Below are positions 50,614 through 59,891 of a DNA stretch of 64,000 bases, piece by piece (the first letter of the stretch is position 1; every line of letters begins with the position of its first letter). A program made the position numbers and the translations under genes. Source of the stretch: Clostridia bacterium (GTDB lineage Bacteria; Bacillota; Clostridia; Christensenellales; CAG-138); NCBI GenBank assembly GCA_017541305.1, contig JAFXZJ010000036.1, positions 1-64,000 on the forward strand, written 5' to 3'. The notes beneath the pieces were generated by a model, which was not told the origin of the DNA, made no database searches, and saw only the letters and a program-made list of their open reading frames with translations.

Positions 50614-51171
50614 TTATCCGAGGAACTTGAGCTTGGGCCGTATGCGGCGGATATAGAGCAGGTCTATCACGGCAAGCCCCATATCATAGATCAGAAGGCA
50701 CAGTGTGAGGCCCGCAAAGAACACGACGTTCATCACCGTGCCCGCTTCGCCGAGATCCTTCATCACGGCGTCAAGCCTGAGCACGAAATAGAGGAACGCA
50801 TACAGCGCGCCTGTCACGACGGCGAAGAATGCGAGCTTGGCGAAAAAGCGCAGCGCCTTTGAAGGGATGTGGAGGAAGAGCGGGCGTATGATCGGATAGT
50901 ATCCGAGGGCGACGTAAAAGAACGCGAGCTCTTTATCGGGACAGAGCAGCGCCGACAGCACCGCGGAGGCGATATAGCAAAGGGCCGCCCTTCCCTTGCC
51001 GAATTCGTGCAGCACGGGTATGAGGCAGAGCGAGGCCAGAAGCGGCGCGGCATAGGTCAGCACCGCAAGCACGCTGCCGAAGAGCATCAGCACGACGCCA
51101 AGCGCCGCCATCATTCCGCAGAACGTGACGGTGAGCGCGGTATTCCTTTTTGAATTCCTTTTGGGCGGCAT
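50614..51171 (-). CDS. Small integral membrane protein, S-component-like
   Basis: This 185-residue protein has five to six hydrophobic helices; its N-terminus (TALTVTFCGMMAALGVVLM) resembles the first helix of ECF S components and related small membrane proteins. No substrate motif is recognised. It is preceded by the PAS gene, which overlaps it by 1 bp, so the pair is cotranscribed. A role in uptake of a small molecule sensed by the PAS protein is speculation. Confidence 0.75.
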   Translation of the reverse strand: MPPKRNSKRNTALTVTFCGMMAALGVVLMLFGSVLAVLTYAAPLLASLCLIPVLHEFGKGRAALCYIASAVLSALLCPDKELAFFYVALGYYPIIRPLFLHIPSKALRFFAKLAFFAVVTGALYAFLYFVLRLDAVMKDLGEAGTVMNVVFFAGLTLCLLIYDMGLAVIDLLYIRRIRPKLKFLG

Positions 51172-51548
51172 TATCGATCCAGCGCATAGCGGGGCATGGT
51201 CTCGCGGTCGCGGAACTCATGCTTTTCATAATAGCCTATGAGCTCTCCGGAATCATCGCGAAGGGCGACCATATAGACGTCCTTATTGACGGTGGGATTA
51301 TGGAAGGTGTGCACGATATTGTGCGATACTTCCTCCCCGAACCAGTCGAATACCCTGAGGATCGCCTGGCGGCTCCTCTCGTTATGGCAGTCCATTATGC
51401 TTTTGCCGACGAGCGAGAAGCCTCCGTGCTTTTCCTCGGCCTTCGCCGCGGCGGGATTCATATAGATTATGGTGTGGGTGCAGTCGCAGATGACGATCGG
51501 CGCGCGGTCCTGCTCCAGAACGCTTTTGAAAAAGGGAGAGAGCTCCAT
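51171..51548 (-). CDS. PAS-domain protein
   Basis: This 125-residue protein is a single PAS domain (about residues 8-110) with APIVICDCTHTIIYMNPAAA and GKSIMDCHNERS, similar to PAS domains that bind haem or flavin. It has no output domain. It may sense redox or a small ligand and act on a partner. It overlaps the downstream membrane-protein gene by one base. Confidence 0.85.
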   Translation of the reverse strand: MELSPFFKSVLEQDRAPIVICDCTHTIIYMNPAAAKAEEKHGGFSLVGKSIMDCHNERSRQAILRVFDWFGEEVSHNIVHTFHNPTVNKDVYMVALRDDSGELIGYYEKHEFRDRETMPRYALDR

Positions 51549-51627
51549 AATTATACCTCGAATGCTTTATTGAGGTCATTTTAGCAAAAGTGAAATGAGG
51601 TGTCAATCCCCTCGGCGCCATCCGCCG

Positions 51628-51665
51628 ACAAAACGAACGGCGCCGGCTTGAATCGACCGGCGCCG
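51628..51665 (-). terminator. Terminator of htpG
   Basis: A 9-bp stem CGGCGCCGG/CCGGCGCCG is followed on the minus strand by TTCGTTTTGT, 22 bp after the htpG stop. Confidence 0.7.
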
Positions 51666-51686
51666 TATTATTGCGGATAAGCCTTT

Positions 51687-53576
51687 TTACACCATCAGCT
51701 CCGTTATGAGCTCGGCGATCTCGGCGGGATTCTCGATCGTGAGGCCGGAGATCATGCGGGCATTGGCATAGAGCACCTTGCTGTACTTTTTGAGCCTGTC
51801 CTTATCCTCGATGAAGAGCATTTTGAGCTTGCCCGCGATGGGGTGATCCTTGTTGATCTCGAGCACCTTTTCGGCCTTGACGCCGCTCTCGGCGCCGGGC
51901 ATGCGGCCAAGGGTCTTTTCCATGCCCACGGAGACCGCGCCCTCGCTGGATATGCAGGCGGGATGGCCGGTGAGCGAGCCGGTGAAGCGCACAGCGGAGA
52001 CGCCTTCGCCTATCGCTTCCTTCATAAAATCGAATAGATCCTTGGATTTTTCGTTCTCGAGCTTCAGGCTTTCCTTCTCCTCGTCGGTGGCGATATCGAG
52101 CTCGTCGTTGGTGACGTTGGCAAACTCGTGCCCTTCGTATTCGTGCAGCATCATAAGGGCGAACTCGTCGACGTCCTCCAGAAGATAGAGCACCTCGAAG
52201 CCCTTGCCCGTGACGGCTTCGACCTGCGGCAGGAGCTTGACCTGCTCGCGGCTCTCGCCGGCGGCGTAATAGATCTTCTTCTGGCCATCCTTCATGCGGG
52301 AAACGTATTCCTTGAGGGTCACGGACTCGTCGGATTCGGAGGAATCGAACATCACAAGGTCCGAAAGCACGTTCTTGTGCATGCCGTAATCCGCATAAAG
52401 GCCGTACTTGAGCTGAGTGCCGAAGGCCTTGAAGAAGGTCTTGTACTTATCGCGCTCGTTCTCCTGCATCTTGAGCAGCTCATCCTTGATCTTGTTTTCA
52501 AGCGCGCGGGCGATGGCCTTGAGCTGCCTGTCGTGCTGGAGCATTTCCCTGGAGATATTGAGGGAAAGATCGGAGCTGTCGACCAGGCCCTTTACAAAGC
52601 TGAAATAGTCGGGCAGGAGCTCTTTGCACTTTTCCATAATCATAACGCCGGAGGAATAGAGCTGCAGGCCCTTTTCGTAATCGCGCGTGTAATAATTATA
52701 GGGCGCGTTCGCGGGGATGAAGAGCAGGGCGGTGTAATCGGATATGCCCTCGGTCTTCTGCCTTATCACCTTGAGGGGCGCTTCGTAATCGTGGAACTTT
52801 TCCTCGTAGAACGAGGCGTAATCCTCCTCGGAGACCTCCTTGGGATCCTGCTTCCAGATGGGCGTCATGCGGTTTAACGTTTCATCCTCGAAAACGTCCT
52901 CGTACTCGGGCTTGTCATCGGGCGAGCCCTCGACGCGCTTTGAGTGTGAGACCATCATGCGGATGGGATAGCGGATATAATCGGAATACCTTTTAACAAG
53001 GCTTCTTATGCGGTAATCCTCAAGGAATTCGGAGTATTTTTCATCGTCGGTATCGGGCCTTAAAAGGAGCGTGATCTCGGTTCCGTGCGAGGAGAGCTCG
53101 CCGGGCTCGACCGTGTAGCCGTCCACGCCGGAGGATTCCCACTTCCATGCCTCGTCCGAACCGTAGGCGCGGGAGACGACGGTGATCCTTTCGCTCACCA
53201 TGAACGCGGAATAGAAGCCCACGCCGAACTGACCGATTATGTCGATATCGGGCTTCTGCTCGCCATCCTTCTTGAAATCGAACGAGCCGCTCTTGGCGAT
53301 GGTGCCCAGGTCGCTCTCAAGCTCTTCCCTGGTCATGCCGCAGCCGTTATCGCGTATGGTCAGCGTGCGCGCGGACTTATCGGGAGTCAGACGGATCTCG
53401 TAATCCCCGCGGGCAAGGCCGACGCCGCCCTCGGTGAGCGAGCGGTAATAGAGCTTGTCGATCGCGTCGGAGGCGTTTGAAATGAGCTCGCGCAGGAATA
53501 TCTCCTTATGCGTATAGATCGAGTTGATCATCATGTCGAGGAGCTTTTTGGACTCCGTTTTGAACTGTTTCTTCAT
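51687..53576 (-). CDS. htpG: Chaperone HtpG (Hsp90)
   Basis: This 629-residue protein has the GHKL ATP-binding motifs ELISNASDAIDKL (about residue 30), DNGCGMT (about 78) and GQFGVGFYSAFMV (about 113), then the middle and dimerisation domains. Length is normal for bacterial HtpG. It remodels proteins under stress. The start follows TTGAGGTGATATAA. No CIRCE (HrcA) element is seen. The divergent small Cys-rich gene at 53724 shares its upstream region. Confidence 0.97.
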   Translation of the reverse strand: MKKQFKTESKKLLDMMINSIYTHKEIFLRELISNASDAIDKLYYRSLTEGGVGLARGDYEIRLTPDKSARTLTIRDNGCGMTREELESDLGTIAKSGSFDFKKDGEQKPDIDIIGQFGVGFYSAFMVSERITVVSRAYGSDEAWKWESSGVDGYTVEPGELSSHGTEITLLLRPDTDDEKYSEFLEDYRIRSLVKRYSDYIRYPIRMMVSHSKRVEGSPDDKPEYEDVFEDETLNRMTPIWKQDPKEVSEEDYASFYEEKFHDYEAPLKVIRQKTEGISDYTALLFIPANAPYNYYTRDYEKGLQLYSSGVMIMEKCKELLPDYFSFVKGLVDSSDLSLNISREMLQHDRQLKAIARALENKIKDELLKMQENERDKYKTFFKAFGTQLKYGLYADYGMHKNVLSDLVMFDSSESDESVTLKEYVSRMKDGQKKIYYAAGESREQVKLLPQVEAVTGKGFEVLYLLEDVDEFALMMLHEYEGHEFANVTNDELDIATDEEKESLKLENEKSKDLFDFMKEAIGEGVSAVRFTGSLTGHPACISSEGAVSVGMEKTLGRMPGAESGVKAEKVLEINKDHPIAGKLKMLFIEDKDRLKKYSKVLYANARMISGLTIENPAEIAELITELMV

Positions 53577-53723
53577 TTATATCACCTCAAATGTGTTTGG
53601 TATCTTAATAATTATCTTATCACGTTTTTGGTATATTGCAATCGTTTCGATCAATATATTTTTTCTTTTCGGTCGGAAGGTGATATAATGGTCTTAAATA
53701 AAAAACAAAAACAGGAGGCAAAT
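53577..53723. promoter_or_regulatory. Divergent promoter region of htpG and the small Cys-rich gene
   Basis: The AT-rich 147 bp holds a plus-strand TATAAT (53684-53689) with a weak -35 and a minus-strand TTGCAA, 16 bp, TAAGAT for htpG. TATCTTA occurs twice in direct orientation within 20 bp (53601-53624), a possible regulator site. Confidence 0.4.
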
Positions 53724-54074
53724 ATGGACAAGAACGAATTCAAAAGGATATGCGCCGAGCTGATCTCCAACCCGCCCTGCTGCGCGGAGCTTGCAGAAGC
53801 CGGCAGAAGGTGGCTCGATTCCATAGGCACCGCGGATGAAAAGAACGCCGCCGAAGCCCTTATTGCGGAGCTTGAGGAGGACGTGAACACCATTGACGAT
53901 ACTATCGGCTTTTTCGGGAGTGATTTTGCAAAGGAGCATTTCGGCGCGGAGCGCGCGCAGATGATACTCGAAGGCGCCCTTGCCGCAAAGGAAAAGGGCG
54001 AAAAATGGTGCACCTGCCCCGCCTGTCAAAGGGGAGCGGTGCTGCTTGAGAACAGAGAGGTCATTTTAAACTAA
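53724..54074 (+). CDS. Small Cys-rich protein of unknown function, next to htpG
   Basis: This 116-residue soluble helical protein has a Cys pair in SNPPCCAELA (about residues 14-23) and a CxxC pair in WCTCPACQRG (about 99-108), so it could bind zinc or iron. Homologues, from memory, are found near htpG in other clostridia and sometimes carry a misleading Hsp90 label; it has no Hsp90 domain. AGGAGG lies five bases before the ATG. The longer upstream frame is antisense to htpG. Its 3' end overlaps the YolD gene by 9 bp. Confidence 0.8.
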   Translation: MDKNEFKRICAELISNPPCCAELAEAGRRWLDSIGTADEKNAAEALIAELEEDVNTIDDTIGFFGSDFAKEHFGAERAQMILEGALAAKEKGEKWCTCPACQRGAVLLENREVILN

Positions 54075-54479
54075 CTCGGCCTCTATGATATCATCGATCT
54101 TTATGCTCGTGCCGTCGTCGAATATGACGGCGCGGGCATATTCGTCTATTACAGCGATATTGCCGCGGTGGGAGAATATCGCTCCGCCCTCCTTGAGCTT
54201 GTCGGCGGCAAAATAATCTATGCGCGCTTTGGGGCTGCTTGCGATATTCGCTTTGATATTGCGAAGGCAGACGTCTATCAGGTGCTTTTCATCCTCGTCG
54301 AGCAAAGGCCTTCCGGAGGTGAGGCGCGCGGTCTCTTCGATCTCGCCGTCAAAGCCCGTCAGCGCGGCAAAGGGCGCGAACTGCGCCGCCCGATCGTAAT
54401 TGGACATATGCGGGCGATCCTTGGAAACATGCCTGGGACCGTGCATTAGCTCGTCGTATGCGTGCGCGTCGTGCCTCAA
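54066..54479 (-). CDS. yolD: YolD-like protein
   Basis: This 137-residue protein has the YolD core RGSKDRP-type segment here as HVSKDRPHMSNYDRAAQFAPFAALTG and a C-terminal Sm-like beta barrel (about 95-135). YolD proteins pair with Y-family polymerases of the UvrX type, as here: the polymerase gene ends at 54494. A TTG at 54479 has GGGGAGG eight bases upstream; a GTG at 54488 would lie inside that site. Role in lesion bypass is by association. Confidence 0.85.
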   Translation of the reverse strand: MRHDAHAYDELMHGPRHVSKDRPHMSNYDRAAQFAPFAALTGFDGEIEETARLTSGRPLLDEDEKHLIDVCLRNIKANIASSPKARIDYFAADKLKEGGAIFSHRGNIAVIDEYARAVIFDDGTSIKIDDIIEAELV

Positions 54480-54493
54480 TTCAAGCACCTCCC

Positions 54494-56086
54494 CTACCCC
54501 GCTTTTTCGCCTTCTTCACACTTCTTTTCGCCCGGCTTTTCGACCTTGTCGCCCTCGCCCGAGCGGTGGCCGCCGACCTGTGCGTTGCGCTCGCGGGCCG
54601 TGGCGCCCTCCTCGAAATTCATGCCCTTCAATATGGCGTTTTTGCCGAACTTATTGCGTATTTTTATAACGGCGTCCTGCCGCGACCGCTCGCGTTCACG
54701 CTGTGCCGCGTCCGCCTGCGCCCTTTTGAGCTGCTCCTCGGGATCGCTGAAAAGATCGAACTGCCGGTATTCCTCCTTGGGCGCCTCGTCCTCGCGCAGC
54801 ACGCGGTTTGCCGCTATCCCCAGCCGCCTGACGGTGAGCGCCCTGTCGGCTATGCGCTCGAACAGCGCGACCGCCGCCTCGGTTATCTCGCGCGTGGAGG
54901 AGGTTGGCCCGGAAAGATTCACGGAGCCGTGCGCGGATCTGGGCGCTTTTCTTCCATAGTAATCGCTGACGATATCGCCCTTGTAATATCTGCGGCGCTC
55001 GGGATCGGTGACGTTCTCGGTGTCGTAGCCGACGGACAGCACGAGCTGATCGGTGACGAAGCCCTTTGAAAAGAGATCCATCGAGAGCCCGTCGGCCATC
55101 TCGCGCACGATGAGACGCGCCCTGTCGAACGCATAGGGCGTGCTTAGCACCTGACCGCTGCTCAAGGAATGCGCGCGCGGGCGATAGGCCTTTATATCCG
55201 CCATGGTGCAGGACTCCCAGCCCCAGGCGTGATCGATCAGAAGCTCGGCGTTTATGCCGAAGAGCTTGTAAAGGAACGATTCGTTCAGCGCGCTGCGCTC
55301 GCCCGCCTCGGACACCACGGCGATATCGCCCATGGTGCGGATGCCGTATTTATCGAGCCTTGCGGCGATACCGCGCCCGATGCGCCAGAAATCGGTTATG
55401 GGAGTGTGCGCCCAGAGCCTTTCGCGGTAGCTCATCTCGTCAAGCTCGGCGATCCTCACGCCGTTCTTATCGGGCTGCATATGCTTGGCGTCGATATCCA
55501 TCGCGATCTTGGCAAGATAGAGATTGGTGCCAATGCCCACGGTGGCGGTGATGCCCGTTTCATTTAAAACGTCGCCTATCATGCGCATGGCAAGCTCGCG
55601 CGCGGTGGTCTTCAAGGGCCTCAGATACTTGCTGACGTCTATGAACACCTCGTCCACCGAATAGACGTGGATATCCTCGGGCGCGATATAGCGCAGATAG
55701 ATCTTGTAGATATTGGCGCTGACTTCCATATAGCGCGCCATGCGGGGACGCGCCGTGATATAATCGATCTTGAGCGAAGGATCGGCGATAAGCTCGGAGC
55801 CGATATAGGAGGAGCCCGAGAATTCGTGCCCCTTGGCGGCGAATTTTCGGTCGGCATTGAGCTCGGCCACCCTTTGGACGACCTCAAAGAGCCTCGCGCG
55901 GCCGGATATGCCGTGCGCCTTCAAGGACGGCGTGACGGCAAGGCAGATGGTCTTTTCCGTGCGGGATTCATCCGCGACCACCAGATTGGTATCCAAAGGA
56001 TCCAGGCCCCTGTCCGCACATTCCACCGAGGCATAGAAGGATTTGAGGTCTATACACACATAGGTTTTTTCGCTCATTCGTTCCAT
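54494..56086 (-). CDS. Y-family DNA polymerase (UvrX/DinB-like)
   Basis: This 530-residue protein has the palm motifs CIDLKSFYASVE (catalytic Asp near residue 10) and VYSVDEVFIDV (Asp/Glu near 120), a thumb with helix-hairpin-helix (WRIGRGIAARLDKYGIRTMGD), the little finger, and a charged C-terminal tail rich in Arg, Glu and Gly (about 470-530). It performs error-prone lesion bypass. The ATG at 56086 is 6 bases after the -10 box, so the mRNA would have no leader. The ATG at 56077 is the alternative start. Confidence 0.92.
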   Translation of the reverse strand: MERMSEKTYVCIDLKSFYASVECADRGLDPLDTNLVVADESRTEKTICLAVTPSLKAHGISGRARLFEVVQRVAELNADRKFAAKGHEFSGSSYIGSELIADPSLKIDYITARPRMARYMEVSANIYKIYLRYIAPEDIHVYSVDEVFIDVSKYLRPLKTTARELAMRMIGDVLNETGITATVGIGTNLYLAKIAMDIDAKHMQPDKNGVRIAELDEMSYRERLWAHTPITDFWRIGRGIAARLDKYGIRTMGDIAVVSEAGERSALNESFLYKLFGINAELLIDHAWGWESCTMADIKAYRPRAHSLSSGQVLSTPYAFDRARLIVREMADGLSMDLFSKGFVTDQLVLSVGYDTENVTDPERRRYYKGDIVSDYYGRKAPRSAHGSVNLSGPTSSTREITEAAVALFERIADRALTVRRLGIAANRVLREDEAPKEEYRQFDLFSDPEEQLKRAQADAAQRERERSRQDAVIKIRNKFGKNAILKGMNFEEGATARERNAQVGGHRSGEGDKVEKPGEKKCEEGEKAG

Positions 56087-56092
56087 ATTTGT

Positions 56093-56120
56093 ATTATAGC
56101 ACATTCATTCTATTTGTCAA
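56093..56120 (-). promoter_or_regulatory. Consensus promoter of the polymerase-YolD operon
   Basis: TTGACA (56120-56115), 16 bp, TATAAT (56098-56093). The predicted start site falls on or next to the ATG at 56086. No LexA-type palindrome is seen. Confidence 0.8.
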
Positions 56121-56129
56121 CAGGGAAAT

Positions 56130-56162
56130 AAAAAATCCGGCAGGAAATATCATCCTGCCGGA
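56130..56162 (-). terminator. Terminator of the lysine fermentation operon
   Basis: A 10-bp stem TCCGGCAGGA/TCCTGCCGGA is followed by TTTTTTATTT on the minus strand, 44 bp after the kamE stop. Confidence 0.9.
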
Positions 56163-56205
56163 AATCATTTCTAAGGGCGCATGCGCATAAGGAGACGCCC
56201 AAAAC

Positions 56206-56994
56206 TTATTTCATCCCGCGCTTGACCATTTCGGTCACGGCGAAGGTGGCGACGTCGTCGGCATACTTGCCGGCGCCGAAGCCGGCGTCATAGCCAAGCT
56301 CCTTTGCAAGCTCGTGCGTGATGCGCGCGCCGCCGCAGCAGAGTATGAACCGATCGCGCAGGCCCTCGGCCTCGAGATACTCGACCAGCTCGGTGAGGTT
56401 CTGGATGTGGATATCCTTCTGCGTGACGGTCTGCGAAACGAGCAGCACGTCGGCATTGACCTCGAGCGCCTTCTTGACGAATTCCTCGTTGGGGATCTGC
56501 GCGCCCCAGTTATAGGCCTCGATCATCTCATAGCGCTCCAGGCCGTAATGCCCCGCAAAGCCCTTGCGGTTCATTATGGCGTCGATGCCGACGGTGTGCG
56601 CGTCGGTGCCGGTGGAAGCGCCTACCATGATTATCTTGCGGCCGAAGTGCTCCTTGATGTATTCGTTGGTCTCCTCCATGCTCATGGTCTCCTCCTCGAC
56701 CGTGACCACGTGGATGTTCTCATAGTCGACGGAGTGGGAAACGGAGCCGTAAACGACGAAGAAGGTGAATTCCTTATCAAGCGTCTTGGCGCAGGCGACG
56801 TTGGGCTCGTCAACGCCCATCTTGCGCACGAGCTGACGGGCGGCTTCAACGCCGCGCTCGTCGTTCTTTACGGGCAGGGTGAATGAGAACTGCACCTTGC
56901 CGTCGTTCATCGTGTCGCCATAGGCCTTGACGCGCTTGGGATCGAAATGGGTATCGAAGTCCGCTTTATGCGTATTATACAAACCACTGCTCAT
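56206..56994 (-). CDS. kamE: Lysine 5,6-aminomutase beta subunit
   Basis: This 262-residue protein has the cobalamin-binding motif D131-A-H133-x2-G136 (GTDAHTVGID) with the downstream Rossmann pattern (VLLVSQTVTQ, FILCCGGARI). With KamD it moves the epsilon-amino group of beta-lysine to carbon 5, using adenosylcobalamin and PLP. It is last in the operon, 3 bp after kamD. The KamB/KamC reactivation genes known in some clostridia are not in the window. Confidence 0.96.
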   Translation of the reverse strand: MSSGLYNTHKADFDTHFDPKRVKAYGDTMNDGKVQFSFTLPVKNDERGVEAARQLVRKMGVDEPNVACAKTLDKEFTFFVVYGSVSHSVDYENIHVVTVEEETMSMEETNEYIKEHFGRKIIMVGASTGTDAHTVGIDAIMNRKGFAGHYGLERYEMIEAYNWGAQIPNEEFVKKALEVNADVLLVSQTVTQKDIHIQNLTELVEYLEAEGLRDRFILCCGGARITHELAKELGYDAGFGAGKYADDVATFAVTEMVKRGMK

Positions 56995-56997
56995 ACC

Positions 56998-58551
56998 TTA
57001 CAGACTCCTTTTCATAAGCTCGATGAAGGGATTGAAGTAGACCGCGTCCTTCCTTGTGACGCCGTTCAAGCCCTTGCCTCCGTCGCGCGAGCGCTTGATA
57101 TCGGCGAATATGCCCTTTTCAAGGGTGGCGAAGAGGCCCATCTTCTCGATCTCGGCCAAAAGGTCGGTCGCCTTCTGCAGTACCTCGTTGGCCCTCTTTT
57201 CCATTATGCCGCCCTCACGGAAGGTGATATCGTCGCCCAGATCGTGCATGGTGCGGAAGATGTACTGCGCGTTCTCGATGGACAGCGCACGGTCGCTCAT
57301 GAACGGGGTGTGGATGGCCTCGGTGAGCATGCCCAGCAGGTGGAGCTTCTGCCCCGTCAGTATCGTTACGATATTGAAGAGCGCGTCCTGCACGTGACCG
57401 CGGAAGATATTGCCCGTCATGAACTTGGTCGGGGGCATGTATTTCAGCGGCGCCTTGGGGAATATCTGCCTTGCCATCTGCGCCTGAGCGAGCTCGTAGA
57501 GGAAGCCGTTGGGCACGTCGGGATCGATTTCGAAGGCGTGGCCCAGGCCCTGCTGTTCCTCGGGCAGGCCGGCTTCAAGCGCGAACTGCTCGTTCAAGAA
57601 CTGCGAGGCGAGCACGGTGTGCGCTTCCTCGACCGCGTCGGCGGTGGTGAGATAGTTATCCTCGCCGGTGTTGATTATGACGCCCGCGAAGGAATTGATC
57701 ACGCGGCTCATAAACTGGTCGATTATGGTGCGCTGCGGGTTGATATCGCGGAAGAGTATGCCGTAAAGCGCGTCATTGAGCATGACGTCGAGCCTTTCGA
57801 GCGCGCCCATCGCGGCGATCTCGGGCATGCACAGGCCTGAGCAATAGTTGCACAGCCTTATATAGCGGTGCTCCTCCTCGCCCACCTCGTCGAGCGCGGC
57901 GCGCATGAGGCGGAAGTTTTCCTGCGTGGCATAGGTGCCGCCGAAGCCCTCGGTGGTGGCGCCGTAGGGGACGTAATCAAGCAGGCTCTGGCCGGTGGTG
58001 CGGATAACGGCAATGATATCCGCGCCCTGCTTGGCAGCCGCCTTGGCCTGAGTGATATCCTCATAGATATTGCCGGTGGCGACGATCACGTAAAGGTAGG
58101 GATCGGTCTTGTCGCCGAACTCGGAGAGATACTCGTTTCGCTTGGCGACGTTCTTCCTGATGCGCTCAACGGTGGCCTCGGCAACGGGCATAATTGCGGA
58201 GCGGATCTCGTCGATCGAACGGGGCGGCAGATTGGAAAGATCGATCCTGCCCTCGTCGATACCCTCGGCAATGCCCTGGGGATCGAGCCCCGTATCGAGC
58301 ATGGCCGTGCCGATAAGGTAAGCCGCGCCGACGCCCAGCAGGCCCTTCTCGTTCATATGGTCGACAACCACGTTAGGCAGGGGGACGTCGAGGGCGTTCA
58401 CGCCGTCGATGCCCAGAAGCCTGCACACGGTGCGCTCGACCGTGACGGTGGTGTGGAGATCGATAAAGCTCTGCGTATCGACGGCTATGCGATGCGCCGC
58501 CTCGCGCGCTTTATTGACGTTCTCCTGATTCAGTCTAAGCTTTTCGTTCAT
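56998..58551 (-). CDS. kamD: Lysine 5,6-aminomutase alpha subunit
   Basis: This 517-residue protein has the TIM-barrel subunit sequence (LCNYCSGLCMPEIAAMGALERLD, IIDQFMSRVINSFAGVIINTGEDNYLTTADA; quoted in part: CNYCSGLCMPE, NTGEDNYLTTADA). It holds PLP at the KamDE active site. The start at 58551 follows GGGAGC; an upstream frame runs into kamA. Genes kamA, kamD and kamE are in pathway order with gaps of 31 and 3 bp. Confidence 0.96.
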   Translation of the reverse strand: MNEKLRLNQENVNKAREAAHRIAVDTQSFIDLHTTVTVERTVCRLLGIDGVNALDVPLPNVVVDHMNEKGLLGVGAAYLIGTAMLDTGLDPQGIAEGIDEGRIDLSNLPPRSIDEIRSAIMPVAEATVERIRKNVAKRNEYLSEFGDKTDPYLYVIVATGNIYEDITQAKAAAKQGADIIAVIRTTGQSLLDYVPYGATTEGFGGTYATQENFRLMRAALDEVGEEEHRYIRLCNYCSGLCMPEIAAMGALERLDVMLNDALYGILFRDINPQRTIIDQFMSRVINSFAGVIINTGEDNYLTTADAVEEAHTVLASQFLNEQFALEAGLPEEQQGLGHAFEIDPDVPNGFLYELAQAQMARQIFPKAPLKYMPPTKFMTGNIFRGHVQDALFNIVTILTGQKLHLLGMLTEAIHTPFMSDRALSIENAQYIFRTMHDLGDDITFREGGIMEKRANEVLQKATDLLAEIEKMGLFATLEKGIFADIKRSRDGGKGLNGVTRKDAVYFNPFIELMKRSL

Positions 58552-58582
58552 TATAAGCTCCCTGCTTGCCGCTTTTGTTCGT

Positions 58583-59860
58583 TCAGTGCTTCTTGCTTCT
58601 CTCGAGGCGGGCAAGGCCCTTGGGCTCGAGGGAGATAGCGCCGTCCTTGCGGCCCTGCTCGAGGCCGGCTACGCCGACGGGCTCGAAGCGGGCTTCCTTT
58701 GCCTTGCGGCACTCCTCGCAGTGGCAGTCCTCCTCATAGTGCTCGGGCTCGGTATAGGTGGTGATAACGCCCTCGAAGTTGCGGAGGATGGTCTTCCTGG
58801 GGGTCTGGCTGATGACATAGTTGGGCATGACGGGAGTCTTGCCGCCGCCGCCGGGAGCATCCACTACGAAGGTGGGCACGGCATAGCCGGAGGTGTGGCC
58901 CCTTAAGCCCTCGATGATCTCGATGCCCTTGGAAACGGGCGTGCGGAAGTGGGTGAGGCCCATCGACAGGTCGCATACGTAGATGTAATACGGCCTGACC
59001 CTGATATAGACGAGGGCCTGCACGAGCTTTTTCATGACGTGCACGCAGTCGTTAACGCCATGGAGCAGCACGGTCTGGTTGCCCAGGGGGATGCCGGCGT
59101 CGGCCAGCCTTGCGCAGGCAGCTTTCGATTCCTCGGTGATCTCGTTGGGATGATTGAAGTGAGTGTTCAGCCAGATGGGATGATACTTCCTGAGCATATC
59201 GCACAGCGCGGGGGTGATCCTTTGCGGACACACGACGGGCGTGCGGGAGCCGATGCGGACGATCTCCACATGGGGGATCTTGCGCAGCTCGGAGATGATG
59301 TATTCGAGCTTTTCATCGGAGATCATGAGCGCGTCGCCGCCGGAGAGCAGAACGTCGCGCACTTCGGGATGGTTCCTGATGTATTCGAGGCAGCCCTCTA
59401 CCTGGCAGTCGGGCACCGCGGTATCGTTCTGACCGGCGAAGCGGCGCCTGGTGCAGTGACGGCAGTACATGGAGCACTGGTCGGTAACGAGGAAGAGCAC
59501 GCGGTCGGGATATCTGTGGGTGAGGCCGGGAGTGGGCGAATCGGTATCCTCATGGAGAGGATCGAGCTGATCCTCGGGCGCCTGATAGAGCTCGAGCGCC
59601 GTGGGGATGGCCTGACGCCTTATGGGATCATAGGGATCGTCGGGATTGATGTGAGAGAGGTAATAGGGCGTGATGGCCATGCGGAGGGTGCCCAAGCATT
59701 TCTTTACGCCGTCCTCCTCCTCGGGAGTGAGAGCGATGTATTTCTTGAGGTCCTCAAGGGTCTCGATGCGATTGGCGACCTGCCACTGCCAGTCGTTCCA
59801 GAGTTCATCGGGGATGTCCTTGAAAAGGCCGTATGCACGGCTCTGATTGATGGTAACCAT
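58583..59860 (-). CDS. kamA: Lysine 2,3-aminomutase
   Basis: This 425-residue radical SAM enzyme has the 4Fe-4S motif C129-x3-C133-x2-C136 (CSMYCRHCTRRRFAG) and the PLP-binding segment near the C-terminal third (PTFVVDAPGGGGKTP). It converts L-lysine to L-beta-lysine, the first step. A Cys-rich end (CHCEEC) matches the zinc-site tail of clostridial KamA. The ATG at 59860 (AAGGA seven bases upstream) is preferred to the TTG six bases before. Confidence 0.97.
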   Translation of the reverse strand: MVTINQSRAYGLFKDIPDELWNDWQWQVANRIETLEDLKKYIALTPEEEDGVKKCLGTLRMAITPYYLSHINPDDPYDPIRRQAIPTALELYQAPEDQLDPLHEDTDSPTPGLTHRYPDRVLFLVTDQCSMYCRHCTRRRFAGQNDTAVPDCQVEGCLEYIRNHPEVRDVLLSGGDALMISDEKLEYIISELRKIPHVEIVRIGSRTPVVCPQRITPALCDMLRKYHPIWLNTHFNHPNEITEESKAACARLADAGIPLGNQTVLLHGVNDCVHVMKKLVQALVYIRVRPYYIYVCDLSMGLTHFRTPVSKGIEIIEGLRGHTSGYAVPTFVVDAPGGGGKTPVMPNYVISQTPRKTILRNFEGVITTYTEPEHYEEDCHCEECRKAKEARFEPVGVAGLEQGRKDGAISLEPKGLARLERSKKH

Positions 59861-59891
59861 AGTCAATTCCTTTCAGTTTAAAGATTGTTGA

